Shown here in pieces: positions 9,424 to 17,834 of a stretch of 64,000 bases of DNA. The position numbers were made by a program, and so were the translations under genes. The stretch spans positions 1-64,000 of the forward strand of contig JAEEGS010000069.1 of the NCBI GenBank assembly GCA_016280445.1, given 5' to 3'. The notes beneath the pieces are model-generated. The model saw only the letters and a program-made list of their open reading frames with translations. It was not told where the DNA came from and made no database searches. The DNA comes from Bacteroidaceae bacterium. GTDB taxonomy: Bacteria; Bacteroidota; Bacteroidia; Bacteroidales; Bacteroidaceae. The stretch's first letter is position 1. The number at the start of each line of letters is the position of its first letter.

Positions 9424-10964
9424 TTTCTCTTCTTATAATAGTATTTTCTTACCAATTCTATAGTAAAACTGCGTTCTCGGCTTTTCAATCCTAAACACCA
9501 TATAACCACCAAAGATATTATGGTTGAGATACAGACATAAACAAAAAGAAAATAAAAAGACTCATAGAACATAATGGAAACCAAATAGTTAACAGAAAAT
9601 ACCACCATAAAAACCACAGCCACTCTGAACAGAACCTCTTTAATATAACCACTAAGAGGAATATCTGTTATTGATCTTAAAATAAACAATCTTGTAAAAA
9701 TTGATATGATGTCCACAATTATAATTACTATATAGACACTATATGGAGGATAATCAAGGTAAAGAACTAAGTATGACAATGGCAGAATAAGAATACGCAA
9801 ACCTCCTATAATCAAGGCGTTTCCTTTGATTTTTCCTGTTGCTAGAATGATTGTTGTGAGTGGCGTACTCAAAACCGTAATAAGGCCATATAGCAGCGTA
9901 AGACGAACAAAAACATTGACATAATCAGGAAGTATGTTTAACCATAGCCTCAAAATGTAATCTGATTTAAAAAAAATAGGTGTTGATATGATTAACATCA
10001 AGAAAAACGAGAACTTGGCCCCCCTATAAACGAGGCTGATAGATTTATTCATTTCTCCAGCTGCATAGGTTTTTGTTATCTGCGGTTTTAGGGCTGTCAT
10101 GAAATCATTCACAAATTTGGATGCCGCATGCTGAACTTGGACTGCTATACCTCTGGCCGCATTTACAGCCACACCACAGAACAAATTTAAAACAATATTG
10201 ACACCATGATTTGCTAAAATGGAAGCAATCGACCCAAGGAAAGTATAACCTGCAAAACTTGTTTGATGTATATAAGCATCTTTATCCTTTACAATCCGTA
10301 GTTTCGTTATTTCTGAAAAATGTTGCTTACAATAGCAAAAATAAATAACATTATTCAGTATTGATACTCCTAAAAGTAAAATAGCATAAATAGCCAGTCT
10401 GTCAGGCTCTACAAGATACAACAGATAACATATACCTAGTTTCAACAATGCATCCAGCAAACTTATATATGCGAAAGCCTTCATTCGCTCAAAGGCTATT
10501 ATTACAGCGTTATATGGCATGCATAGAACATTTAGTAGGAATGCACACACAGAACACTGGAAGACAACATTTGCAGCAAACATTCTTCCTTCTGGAATAT
10601 TCATTTTAGTATTTAGGAACCATAACCCAAATGTTTCAAAAAGTAATACAAGAACAAAAGAAAGTATCGTATGAATGCCAATGGCGGTGTTGAATATTTT
10701 ATTCACATCTCCATTTTCTTTTTTGCCTAACTCTACATTAAGAAAGCGCTGAGTTGAAGAAACAAGGGTGCCTCCAACTAAAGAGAACATTGCCACAAAC
10801 CCTCCAATGACATTATAGGTACCATAGTCCTTCACACCCAAAGATGAAAGTATCACTCTTGATGTATACAGACTTATACCCATTACAATAAGCGTGCGCA
10901 AATACAACAAAAAAGTATTTTTGGCTAAACGCTTATTGTCTGATGACGAGATTGTTTGTGTCAT
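9420..10964 (-). CDS. wzx: Wzx-type oligosaccharide flippase
   Basis: A 514-residue inner-membrane protein of the MOP/polysaccharide-transport family with about 12-14 hydrophobic segments. The N-terminus (KRLAKNTFLLYLRTLIVMGISLYTSR, residues 9-34) and the GTYNVIGGFVAMFSLVGG segment are typical of Bacteroidetes Wzx proteins. It moves the undecaprenyl-linked repeat unit to the periplasm. Its start codon overlaps the stop of the ThDP-enzyme gene by one base, and its end overlaps the pyruvyltransferase start by 4 bases. Confidence 0.92.
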   Translation of the reverse strand: MTQTISSSDNKRLAKNTFLLYLRTLIVMGISLYTSRVILSSLGVKDYGTYNVIGGFVAMFSLVGGTLVSSTQRFLNVELGKKENGDVNKIFNTAIGIHTILSFVLVLLFETFGLWFLNTKMNIPEGRMFAANVVFQCSVCAFLLNVLCMPYNAVIIAFERMKAFAYISLLDALLKLGICYLLYLVEPDRLAIYAILLLGVSILNNVIYFCYCKQHFSEITKLRIVKDKDAYIHQTSFAGYTFLGSIASILANHGVNIVLNLFCGVAVNAARGIAVQVQHAASKFVNDFMTALKPQITKTYAAGEMNKSISLVYRGAKFSFFLMLIISTPIFFKSDYILRLWLNILPDYVNVFVRLTLLYGLITVLSTPLTTIILATGKIKGNALIIGGLRILILPLSYLVLYLDYPPYSVYIVIIIVDIISIFTRLFILRSITDIPLSGYIKEVLFRVAVVFMVVFSVNYLVSIMFYESFYFLFVYVCISTIISLVVIWCLGLKSRERSFTIELVRKYYYKKRK

Positions 10965-12688
10965 TATCTGTTCAGTATTCTTTTAGCAACACTTTTTGCC
11001 ATATCTTCCAGTTTTTGGGAAAAGCCTCTATTATCCGGCATTGCATGTCTCAGGTAATCAAGGTTTTCCACTTCATCCTCGTAATCAGGAAAAATTTCAA
11101 AGAGCATCGGTTTCTCTGTTAAGGTAGGAATCAGAAAACGATCTACCACCTCATCAAATTCCTCCTTGGTCGAGGCTTTCAGATACTCAAATCCAAGATC
11201 AGTAGCATAGTGCCTGACCAAATCCGTTGATTGACTGCCATAATGACCTGCTGCTGCCATGTAAAGATCGGCTTCCATGCCAAAACGATATCCAGGGTGA
11301 TCTTTTTTACGGAACTCCACTCCACGTCCATTATTTATGAGGATAATACGGACATTATTACCCACATGACGGTTACCCATCGCATTAAGGTCATAGAAGA
11401 AGGCTAGGTCACCAACACAAAGGAAATGTATCTTTTTTGTATCCGCAAGCGATGCTCCTAAGACAGTGGAACAAGCACCGTCTATTCCAAAACCTCCCAC
11501 ATTGCTACTTGCCTGAATGGATGGATCCAGTCTAAACATGTTCCAAGTCCTGAGCGAGTTATAGATTCCAAAATGAATCACACATCCTGCAGGAAGTTTT
11601 GGCGCCATTTTTTTTGCAACATAAAGATTGCAAAAACCGAAATCATGGATTTGTTCGCTTACCTCTTCAAATAGTTTGTGACATGCTTGTATATATGTAT
11701 CATCTCCTGTTGACTGTGCCGTATATTGAGTAAAGAAATACCTTTCATCCATCTCAAAGACACGGACAAGTTTTTTAAACAGATCCCTCACTTCTCCATC
11801 TGTTGACACACGCCACACTGCCTTTGGTTTCAATCTTCTTGTCGTATAAGTATCGCCAGAAACCTCACCAATATGAATCAACAGGTCCATATCCAGCAAA
11901 TCATTTGTAAAATTTAACTGCCCATTGACTAATGTAAAATTGACCTGGTATTTCCCTTGATAACCTGACGTATGGTCACAGAACACGACAGCATTTCTGG
12001 ATTTACAGAAAGAGTCTATTGCTTTTTGTAATGATTTTGACATCTGCACATGTGATCCGATAAAGACTGCTATTCTACCATCAGGCATTGTCGGCATCTC
12101 ATCTACATAACCGTGCAACGTGATTACACCCGTTTTAGGAAGTTCGTCCGTACCGAATGTTTTTGTAGCACTTGCTACAAAATTCATCAATACAGGGCCA
12201 CCTCCATGCTGGCGTAGTTTTATTATACTTTTATTGATTTCTACTCTATTGTACCATTCTGAAGATTTGTCAGTAATAGGATTAATAAAGGTGCTGTAGA
12301 CAACAGTATCTTTGGGGGCACGCGTTCTGTCAATAACCTGAGAATGGAGATGTCCGATATTCTGCTCACCATGAGAACCGGCAATAACCAAAATAGGTAA
12401 TTTCCTATAATATGCCTCTGTAAGAGCTGGAAAGTAATTACGTGAAGCTGTAGCCTCTGTGCATACTATTGCAACTGGTTCTCCACTTTCTGCAGACAAT
12501 CCACAAGCCATATATGCTGCAGACCGCTCATCAACCGAGGAATACATCTCGAAGTAATCATCATGTTGTATTGAACCAACAACTGCAATGTTTGTTGTAC
12601 CTGGCGATGCTATTACTTTCCTTATATGATGTGCCTTCAGCAAAGACAATAATATTAGGGCATTTTTATCATTTGAATATTTTTTCAT
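10964..12688 (-). CDS. MenD-like thiamine-diphosphate-dependent enzyme
   Basis: A 574-residue ThDP enzyme resembling SEPHCHC synthase (MenD). The N-terminal Pyr domain has VIASPGTTN and SVDERSAAYMACGLS, whose Glu is the expected catalytic proton relay. The C-terminal PP domain has GVGGFGIDGACSTVLGAS and FLCVGDLAFFYDLNAMGNRH...ILINNG, the diphosphate/Mg-binding motif. The remaining men genes are absent nearby and the gene is embedded in a polysaccharide operon, so it probably makes or modifies a sugar or substituent rather than menaquinone. That is inference; a 2-oxoacid decarboxylase-type carboligation is plausible. The substrate is unknown. Confidence 0.82.
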   Translation of the reverse strand: MKKYSNDKNALILLSLLKAHHIRKVIASPGTTNIAVVGSIQHDDYFEMYSSVDERSAAYMACGLSAESGEPVAIVCTEATASRNYFPALTEAYYRKLPILVIAGSHGEQNIGHLHSQVIDRTRAPKDTVVYSTFINPITDKSSEWYNRVEINKSIIKLRQHGGGPVLMNFVASATKTFGTDELPKTGVITLHGYVDEMPTMPDGRIAVFIGSHVQMSKSLQKAIDSFCKSRNAVVFCDHTSGYQGKYQVNFTLVNGQLNFTNDLLDMDLLIHIGEVSGDTYTTRRLKPKAVWRVSTDGEVRDLFKKLVRVFEMDERYFFTQYTAQSTGDDTYIQACHKLFEEVSEQIHDFGFCNLYVAKKMAPKLPAGCVIHFGIYNSLRTWNMFRLDPSIQASSNVGGFGIDGACSTVLGASLADTKKIHFLCVGDLAFFYDLNAMGNRHVGNNVRIILINNGRGVEFRKKDHPGYRFGMEADLYMAAAGHYGSQSTDLVRHYATDLGFEYLKASTKEEFDEVVDRFLIPTLTEKPMLFEIFPDYEDEVENLDYLRHAMPDNRGFSQKLEDMAKSVAKRILNR

Positions 12689-12691
12689 TTC

Positions 12692-13237
12692 TTAATTTTT
12701 TATTACTCTATACTCGAATTCAATATCTCTTTGTGCACAAAAATCTATAATTTCTGGAAGCGGACACTTTTCCACAAAACTCATCTCATATTTCTTTCCA
12801 AATATAAACTTACAAATTTGTAATGGATGACAAAGCAACGGAAATTTTAATTCTGCTTGTTGTTTTTTTAGTTTATACTTGTGTATTATTATAGTGTGCA
12901 AGAAGGGTATATCAAACATTGAAACACTCTTTTTCTTTTCATTATTCTTTTTACATACTATTATGCATTTTCCTTTTCCTTCGTTTAGCCAGCTGAATTT
13001 TCCTTGCAAAATAAGAAAACTAGCAAATAATGTTCTATCGGGCGCATCAAACTGGAGATATGTTTTATTATGAGGAATAAGATCTTTTACATCATACATT
13101 TCACCTATTACCAAGACATCAAAATTTCTTCTGTTTTCGGTAAATGTTCCTGGATTCTTCTCACATATTCTTTTATTGACAGAACTGTTTCCCGTGATTA
13201 CTTGTAATAAATGCAACATTTTTTTAATGTATTTCAT
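12692..13237 (-). CDS. hypothetical protein in polysaccharide operon
   Basis: A 181-residue soluble protein I do not recognise. It has no signal peptide or membrane segment, is basic, and contains a short hydrophobic core near NFDVLVIGEMYDVKDL and a Cys-containing C-terminal part (FVEKCPLPEIIDFCAQRDIE). It overlaps the end of the aldo/keto reductase by 14 bases and ends 3 bases before the ThDP enzyme, so it is translationally tied to both. A role in the same sugar-modification step is possible but only from position. Confidence 0.6.
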   Translation of the reverse strand: MKYIKKMLHLLQVITGNSSVNKRICEKNPGTFTENRRNFDVLVIGEMYDVKDLIPHNKTYLQFDAPDRTLFASFLILQGKFSWLNEGKGKCIIVCKKNNEKKKSVSMFDIPFLHTIIIHKYKLKKQQAELKFPLLCHPLQICKFIFGKKYEMSFVEKCPLPEIIDFCAQRDIEFEYRVIKN

Positions 13238-14051
13238 AACCTGGGCAGCCTTTAGATTCTAAGAATATTTTATAATTTTCATTCATCGCATTGATACGTA
13301 CTATGTCGTTCTTGTCCAAAGAAAAGTCTCTTATTGAAGTATTCTCCACAATTCGTTTTGGATTATGTGACATAAATACTGGCATTACACTTCTTTCCAA
13401 GTGCCAGCGTAAAATAAGTTGTCCAATTGACTTATTGTATTTAATTGACAATTCTTGTAGAATTGGACTTTCGATTAACTTTTTATTCATCCTACATAAT
13501 GGAGAATAAGCCATAATCTTGATATTCTTTTCATTGCACCAGTTTACAACCTCATCACAATTATTCAGAGGATGTATTTCATTCTGTATGAAATCTGGCA
13601 AGATACCCACATTAGACAGTATTCTCTTTAGATGTCCTATTCGTACATTACATACGCCAATATTACGTATAAGACCTTTTTCTTTCAATTCAATCAAACT
13701 ACGTATCGTTGCATATAAGTATTCTGGTAAGGGCCAATGAACAAGAACTAAATCCAAATAATCCAAGTGCATCTTATGGAGCGCATCCTGAACATATTGT
13801 GACATTTCTCCATTGTTCTCTTGCATCTGCCATGCATCGACCTTATCAGATATGAATAGATCTTCTCTTTTTACTACACCTTTTTCTATTAGCGTTTTAA
13901 GGACTATCCCTAAAACACCTTCTGATTTATAACTTGGGGCAGTGTCGAAGCCATGCACTCCATTCTGTATTCCTATTTGGACATTATTAAGCAACAAATC
14001 AAAATCTTTATTCTGAAATGTCCCCATAAATATCCAAGGTATGTTGTTCAT
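13224..14051 (-). CDS. aldo/keto reductase
   Basis: A 275-residue NAD(P)H-dependent oxidoreductase with an (alpha/beta)8 fold. The catalytic tetrad is visible: Asp and Tyr in GFDTAPSY (near 35-41), Lys in ISDKVD (near 70) and His in LVLVHWPLP (near 103). The cofactor end shows IRNIGVCN, QNEIHPL and IMAYSPLCR. Housed between an acyltransferase and a ThDP enzyme in a polysaccharide operon, it may reduce a keto or aldehyde group on a nucleotide sugar or side group. It starts 1 base after the acyltransferase stop. Confidence 0.88.
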   Translation of the reverse strand: MNNIPWIFMGTFQNKDFDLLLNNVQIGIQNGVHGFDTAPSYKSEGVLGIVLKTLIEKGVVKREDLFISDKVDAWQMQENNGEMSQYVQDALHKMHLDYLDLVLVHWPLPEYLYATIRSLIELKEKGLIRNIGVCNVRIGHLKRILSNVGILPDFIQNEIHPLNNCDEVVNWCNEKNIKIMAYSPLCRMNKKLIESPILQELSIKYNKSIGQLILRWHLERSVMPVFMSHNPKRIVENTSIRDFSLDKNDIVRINAMNENYKIFLESKGCPGYEIH

Positions 14052-14052
14052 A

Positions 14053-15090
14053 TTAATAAACTTTTTTACTTAAATATCGTTTTTTTGAAAAGAATAATGA
14101 CGGGTTCGTCAGAACTTTAACATATGGTATTTTCAAAATTAAACTTAATCCAATTGTAGTTAAAATTATTATAGCAACAGCTGTATAAAAAGTCATTGGG
14201 ATATTCATTTTAGCAGCTATTAGAATAAGCGGTGGTATTATAGGAGCACTCATCGGTGGTATAATCAGAGCATGATAAATATAATATTGCATGGTCATTC
14301 TACCTTGTCGTGCGATCCATGGAGTATTATAACAGACTTGAAGAAACGCAATAGACATTGGAATTGACAATACAAAAGCCAACATACGAACCACAACTCC
14401 ATAAATGCTTTTGTAAGGAGTTGCAAATAATAGATATTTTATACGATGGGGATAGAAAAATAGAATTGCAAGAATTATAAGTAGAAACACAATACATAGT
14501 GGTTTATATTTATCTGGCAGATAGAGGTTCTTACCCCTCATGTAATATCCTAAAAAGAAAAATGGCATTAATGCTAAAGTCCTTTGTATTGAAAGAACTC
14601 TGTCAAAGGGAAGAAAACCTGCCGATATGCTAATACAAAATGTACTGATAATAATTAGTTTTTTGTGTCTCAATATCTTATCTGGAATTATCTGTAACAT
14701 TAAACGCCAATACATAAGACTGAGTAAATACCATAACATATACCAAGGAGTAATCAGACATCTTATCGTGTCTATATAAAATAATAACGCGATAATCTGA
14801 AAAATGATTAATGGCTCTAACAGTTTCCAAATGCTTGGCCAGAAGTCTTTTGTATCTTTCTTCCGTGAGAAATAACCGGAAATGAAAATGAAAAGTGGCA
14901 TAACGAATAGACAAATCCAATTCCATACTACTGCACATGCTGTTGAATCAGCGAATTCTTCTCGCATAAACACATGCACAGCAATAACAAGAACTATCAA
15001 CCAAAATTTGACGGCATCTATTCGTTCGTCACGTACTTTCGAAATTTTCGGTTTTGTCACTCCTACATCATTTTTCTGCTTATCATTCAT
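14053..15090 (-). CDS. acyltransferase family 3 membrane protein
   Basis: A 345-residue integral membrane acyltransferase (OafA/NRF type) with about ten hydrophobic segments. The N-terminal motif is characteristic: ERIDAVKFWLIVLVIAVHVF, with Arg, Asp and the His in the first helix, followed by PLFIFISGYFSRK. Such enzymes O-acetylate or otherwise acylate sugars on lipid carriers or polymers. It is the second gene of the operon, 27 bases downstream of the antiterminator gene. Confidence 0.9.
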   Translation of the reverse strand: MNDKQKNDVGVTKPKISKVRDERIDAVKFWLIVLVIAVHVFMREEFADSTACAVVWNWICLFVMPLFIFISGYFSRKKDTKDFWPSIWKLLEPLIIFQIIALLFYIDTIRCLITPWYMLWYLLSLMYWRLMLQIIPDKILRHKKLIIISTFCISISAGFLPFDRVLSIQRTLALMPFFFLGYYMRGKNLYLPDKYKPLCIVFLLIILAILFFYPHRIKYLLFATPYKSIYGVVVRMLAFVLSIPMSIAFLQVCYNTPWIARQGRMTMQYYIYHALIIPPMSAPIIPPLILIAAKMNIPMTFYTAVAIIILTTIGLSLILKIPYVKVLTNPSLFFSKKRYLSKKVY

Positions 15091-15117
15091 AACTTTAGTT
15101 AAGATATATGAATTTAG

Positions 15118-15789
15118 TTAATCTGCTTCAACTTTTTCAAGAAAGCACGACGGAATATAAGCGGTAGTCAAACCAGTTTGCAGCCCTTGGATATGAATGA
15201 CTACACGCTTTTGTCGGGCAATACGGGCAACGCGTCCTGTTATGCCTTCGAAGGGGCCGCCTGTGACACGCACAAGATCATCGGACAAGAAATTACAGGT
15301 TCTTAAATCGACCTCCATCACATGCTCGTCGAGCAAAGATGTGGTTTTGACAAACGGTTCCATATCCCTGCTGCTGACAACCAACGGAGGGTTATAGCCA
15401 TTCTCGTCTGTTACGAAATGGTTATAATAATATGTTGCGTATTTCGACACGTCGGAATCCTTGATATACTTCTCGGCCTCCTGCTCCGTCATGTATACGA
15501 AAAGAAGGTTCATGAAAGGAAGCAACTTTCTTTGCTTCTTGCCCGTCTCTTTGTTCTTGACATCTTTCCAGACCTTTGCTAAATACACGTAGGTGCCATC
15601 TTCAATAATGGCATCAGCAACTGTCTGCACCTGACCATACTTGATACGGAGAACATACCATTCTCTTTCTGCGCATGGGGCATATCTTACCGACACCCCT
15701 GTTTTTGAGCTTTTCGCTTCGGGGAGGGCAAAGAAGGCAAATTCTTTGCAGTTTTCGTCCTTGATACTAGCATTATCCAACGCGTTCAT
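15118..15789 (-). CDS. UpxY-type transcription antiterminator (NusG-like)
   Basis: A 223-residue NusG-like regulator. Residues about 40-130 are the NGN domain (EREWYVLRIKYGQ, PFMNLLFVYMT), and the C-terminal KOW domain has DDLVRVTGGPFEGITGRVARI. In Bacteroides, UpxY proteins head capsule operons and let RNA polymerase read through the leader and the whole operon; this gene has the same leading position. The frame is open to 15882, but a promoter (TACCTTTG at 15836-15829, minus) lies inside that extension, so the ATG at 15787-15789 is the start. A companion UpxZ gene is not visible. Confidence 0.9.
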   Translation of the reverse strand: MNALDNASIKDENCKEFAFFALPEAKSSKTGVSVRYAPCAEREWYVLRIKYGQVQTVADAIIEDGTYVYLAKVWKDVKNKETGKKQRKLLPFMNLLFVYMTEQEAEKYIKDSDVSKYATYYYNHFVTDENGYNPPLVVSSRDMEPFVKTTSLLDEHVMEVDLRTCNFLSDDLVRVTGGPFEGITGRVARIARQKRVVIHIQGLQTGLTTAYIPSCFLEKVEAD

Positions 15790-15828
15790 ATCTGACAATA
15801 TGTCAACGTTATCGCAGATAAACGGGCA

Positions 15829-15859
15829 CAAAGGTACAAAAAAAACTTGTAAAGAACAA
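15829..15859 (-). promoter_or_regulatory. Bacteroidetes promoter of the polysaccharide operon
   Basis: On the minus strand the -7 element TACCTTTG (15836-15829) is preceded at a 20-base spacing by a -33-like TTG (15859-15857). Transcription would start near 15822 and leave a leader of about 33 bases before the antiterminator ATG. No flanking inverted repeats that would mark an invertible capsule promoter were seen. Confidence 0.65.
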
Positions 15860-16069
15860 CTGATTTTTGAAGATTTACACAATTCGGTCTAAAATAAAGG
15901 CAAAACGGGGAAGAACAAGGAAGTTCGAAAGCCAAGGCCACACAAAATTAGAAGTTTTTTTCGGATTATCTTAGTACAGACCGGGGACTGGCCAATGCCA
16001 CTATCTGGCAACGCTAAGTCATCGACTTTCCCTTCTATCCGTCCTTTTCCCCATTTTTTCCAAGAAATG

Positions 16070-16101
16070 TTTGGAGACATGGCTGTTTTGTCGTAACTTT
16101 G
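16070..16101 (+). promoter_or_regulatory. Bacteroidetes promoter of folP
   Basis: TTTG (16070-16073), 20 bases, then TAACTTTG (16094-16101) is an exact match to the Bacteroidetes consensus. The start point should fall within a few bases of the folP ATG at 16107, so the transcript would be leaderless or nearly so. The preceding non-coding stretch (15883-16069) shows nothing else I can name. Confidence 0.75.
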
Positions 16102-16106
16102 CAACG

Positions 16107-16970
16107 ATGAAGGCTTCTGTTCCATACACACTCAATGTGAGGGGAAGACTGCTCGACCTCTCCACTCCGCAAGTGATGGGCATCCTTAATGTGACTCCCG
16201 ACTCGTTCTATGCAGCGAGCCGCGTGGAGACGGAGGAGGCCATCCGCAAGCGTGTGCGGCAAATCGTAGCTGAGGGCGGAAGCATTATTGACGTGGGTGC
16301 CTATTCATCTCGTCCGGGTGCTGATGATGTGTCGGACGAGGAGGAGATGGAGCGATTGCGACGGGGCATGTGCATCGTGAGGGAGGAAGTGCCGGAGGTG
16401 CCGGTGAGCATCGACACGTTTCGTGCCGATGTGGCAAAGATGGCCATCGAGGAGCTGGGAGCCGACATCATCAACGACATTTCAGGCGGAGAACTGGACA
16501 AGAGGATGTTTGCGACGGTGGCAAAGCTTGGGGTGCCTTACATCCTGATGCACATGAAGGGAACACCACAGACCATGCAACAGGCACCTCACTACGATGA
16601 CCTGATGAAAGAGGTGCTGCTTTATTTTGCGAAGAAGATTCAGCAGTTGAGAGACTTGGGGCAGAAAGACATCATCATCGACCCTGGCTATGGGTTTGCG
16701 AAGACGCTCGACCACAACTACGAACTGCTGCGGCATCAGGACATGCTGGGCGTGTTTGAACTGCCCATCTTGGCCGGCGTGTCACGCAAGAGCATGATAT
16801 ACCGCCTGCTGGACTGCTCGCCCGAGGAGGCGCTGAATGGCACGACAGTGATGAACACCATCGCCTTGCAGAAAGGTGCCAACATCCTGAGGGTGCACGA
16901 TGTGAAGGAGGCGGTGGAGGCGGTGAAACTGAGTGAAAAATTGAAGTGGCCATGCGGTCTGCGTGAGTAA
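16107..16970 (+). CDS. folP: dihydropteroate synthase
   Basis: A 287-residue folate-pathway enzyme that joins p-aminobenzoate to dihydropterin diphosphate; sulfonamides act here. The pterin-binding TIM barrel shows MGILNVTPDSFYAASR, IIDVGAYSSRPGAD, VSIDTFRADVA, DIINDISGG, IIDPGYGFAKT and GVSRKSMIYR. A TTG at 16071 opens the frame further upstream, but the promoter lies there, so ATG 16107 is the start. The pairing with cdaA 39 bases downstream is common in Bacteroidetes. folE, acting earlier in the same pathway, is at 44056. Confidence 0.95.
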   Translation: MKASVPYTLNVRGRLLDLSTPQVMGILNVTPDSFYAASRVETEEAIRKRVRQIVAEGGSIIDVGAYSSRPGADDVSDEEEMERLRRGMCIVREEVPEVPVSIDTFRADVAKMAIEELGADIINDISGGELDKRMFATVAKLGVPYILMHMKGTPQTMQQAPHYDDLMKEVLLYFAKKIQQLRDLGQKDIIIDPGYGFAKTLDHNYELLRHQDMLGVFELPILAGVSRKSMIYRLLDCSPEEALNGTTVMNTIALQKGANILRVHDVKEAVEAVKLSEKLKWPCGLRE

Positions 16971-17009
16971 AAAAAGAAATAGTAAATCGTCAAATAGTAA
17001 ATAAACGTT

Positions 17010-17783
17010 GTGTTTGATTTTGGCATAAAAGACGCTATCGACATTGTTTTGGTTGCCCTGCTGCTCTACTATGCATGGCGGCTGATGAAGTCGTCGGGGT
17101 CGCTCAACATCTTCTACGGCATCCTCGTGTTTGTGGTGACGTGGATTGTGGTGTCACAGATGTTGGAGATGAAGCTTTTGGGCAGCATCTTCGACAAACT
17201 GGTGAGCGTAGGTGTCATTGCCCTTATCATCTTGTTTCAGGAGGAAATCAGACGCTTCTTCCTCACGTTGGGTTCGCAAAGGCGACTCCATTTCATCACA
17301 CGTTTCTTTGTCAAGCATAAGGAAGGGGCAGAAAGGGAGCATCTGGATCAGCAGTTGATGCGCATCGTACTGGCATGTGACAACATGAGCAAGAACATGG
17401 TGGGTGCGCTCATCATTCTGGAGCGCGAGATGTCACTGAGCGATGTCATCAAGTCGGGCGAAATGATTGATGCCAACATCAGCACGGAACTCATCAAAAA
17501 TATCTTCTTCAAGAATTCTCCTCTGCACGATGGTGCCATGATTATCAGCCACAACCGCATTATGGCAGCTGGCTGCATCTTGCCTGTGAGCCACAACCTG
17601 AACATCCCGAAGGAACTGGGATTGCGCCACCGCGCCGCACTGGGTATCACCTCGCAGAGCGATGCCATCGCCATCATCGTGAGCGAAGAGACAGGCGCCA
17701 TCAGTGTGGCACAGGGCGGAGAGTTCCATCTGCGACTGGCCAGCAACGAATTGGAGAGCTATCTGATCAATGCACTGAAATAA
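17010..17783 (+). CDS. cdaA: diadenylate cyclase (c-di-AMP synthase)
   Basis: A 257-residue membrane-bound CdaA-type cyclase that makes c-di-AMP from two ATP. Three N-terminal hydrophobic segments occupy about residues 8-75, and the DAC domain follows. The catalytic motifs are both present: DGAMII near 177 and RHRAALG near 212, with the GAISVAQGG end. The start is a GTG at 17010-17012. c-di-AMP governs osmolyte transport and cell-wall homeostasis. A terminator-like hairpin after the gene separates it partly from murF. Confidence 0.94.
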   Translation: MFDFGIKDAIDIVLVALLLYYAWRLMKSSGSLNIFYGILVFVVTWIVVSQMLEMKLLGSIFDKLVSVGVIALIILFQEEIRRFFLTLGSQRRLHFITRFFVKHKEGAEREHLDQQLMRIVLACDNMSKNMVGALIILEREMSLSDVIKSGEMIDANISTELIKNIFFKNSPLHDGAMIISHNRIMAAGCILPVSHNLNIPKELGLRHRAALGITSQSDAIAIIVSEETGAISVAQGGEFHLRLASNELESYLINALK

Positions 17784-17786
17784 CCA

Positions 17787-17813
17787 GCCCACGCGCTGGG
17801 CGTAGTTTTTTTT
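17787..17813 (+). terminator. terminator-like hairpin after cdaA
   Basis: GCCCA (17787-17791) pairs with TGGGC (17797-17801), extended by flanking C/G bases, and eight T residues follow after four bases (17806-17813). The stem is short, so read-through into murF is likely. No TAnnTTTG promoter is visible in the 52 bases before murF. Confidence 0.5.
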
Positions 17814-17834
17814 GACTATATAGATATAACCTCA

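Noticed and set aside
10964-12688. Menaquinone-pathway MenD
   Set aside because: The fold fits, but the gene is embedded and overlapping in a polysaccharide operon with no other men genes, so the pathway name was not assigned.
15789-15900. Invertible promoter of the capsule operon
   Set aside because: The promoter is present but I found no flanking inverted repeats or nearby invertase gene.
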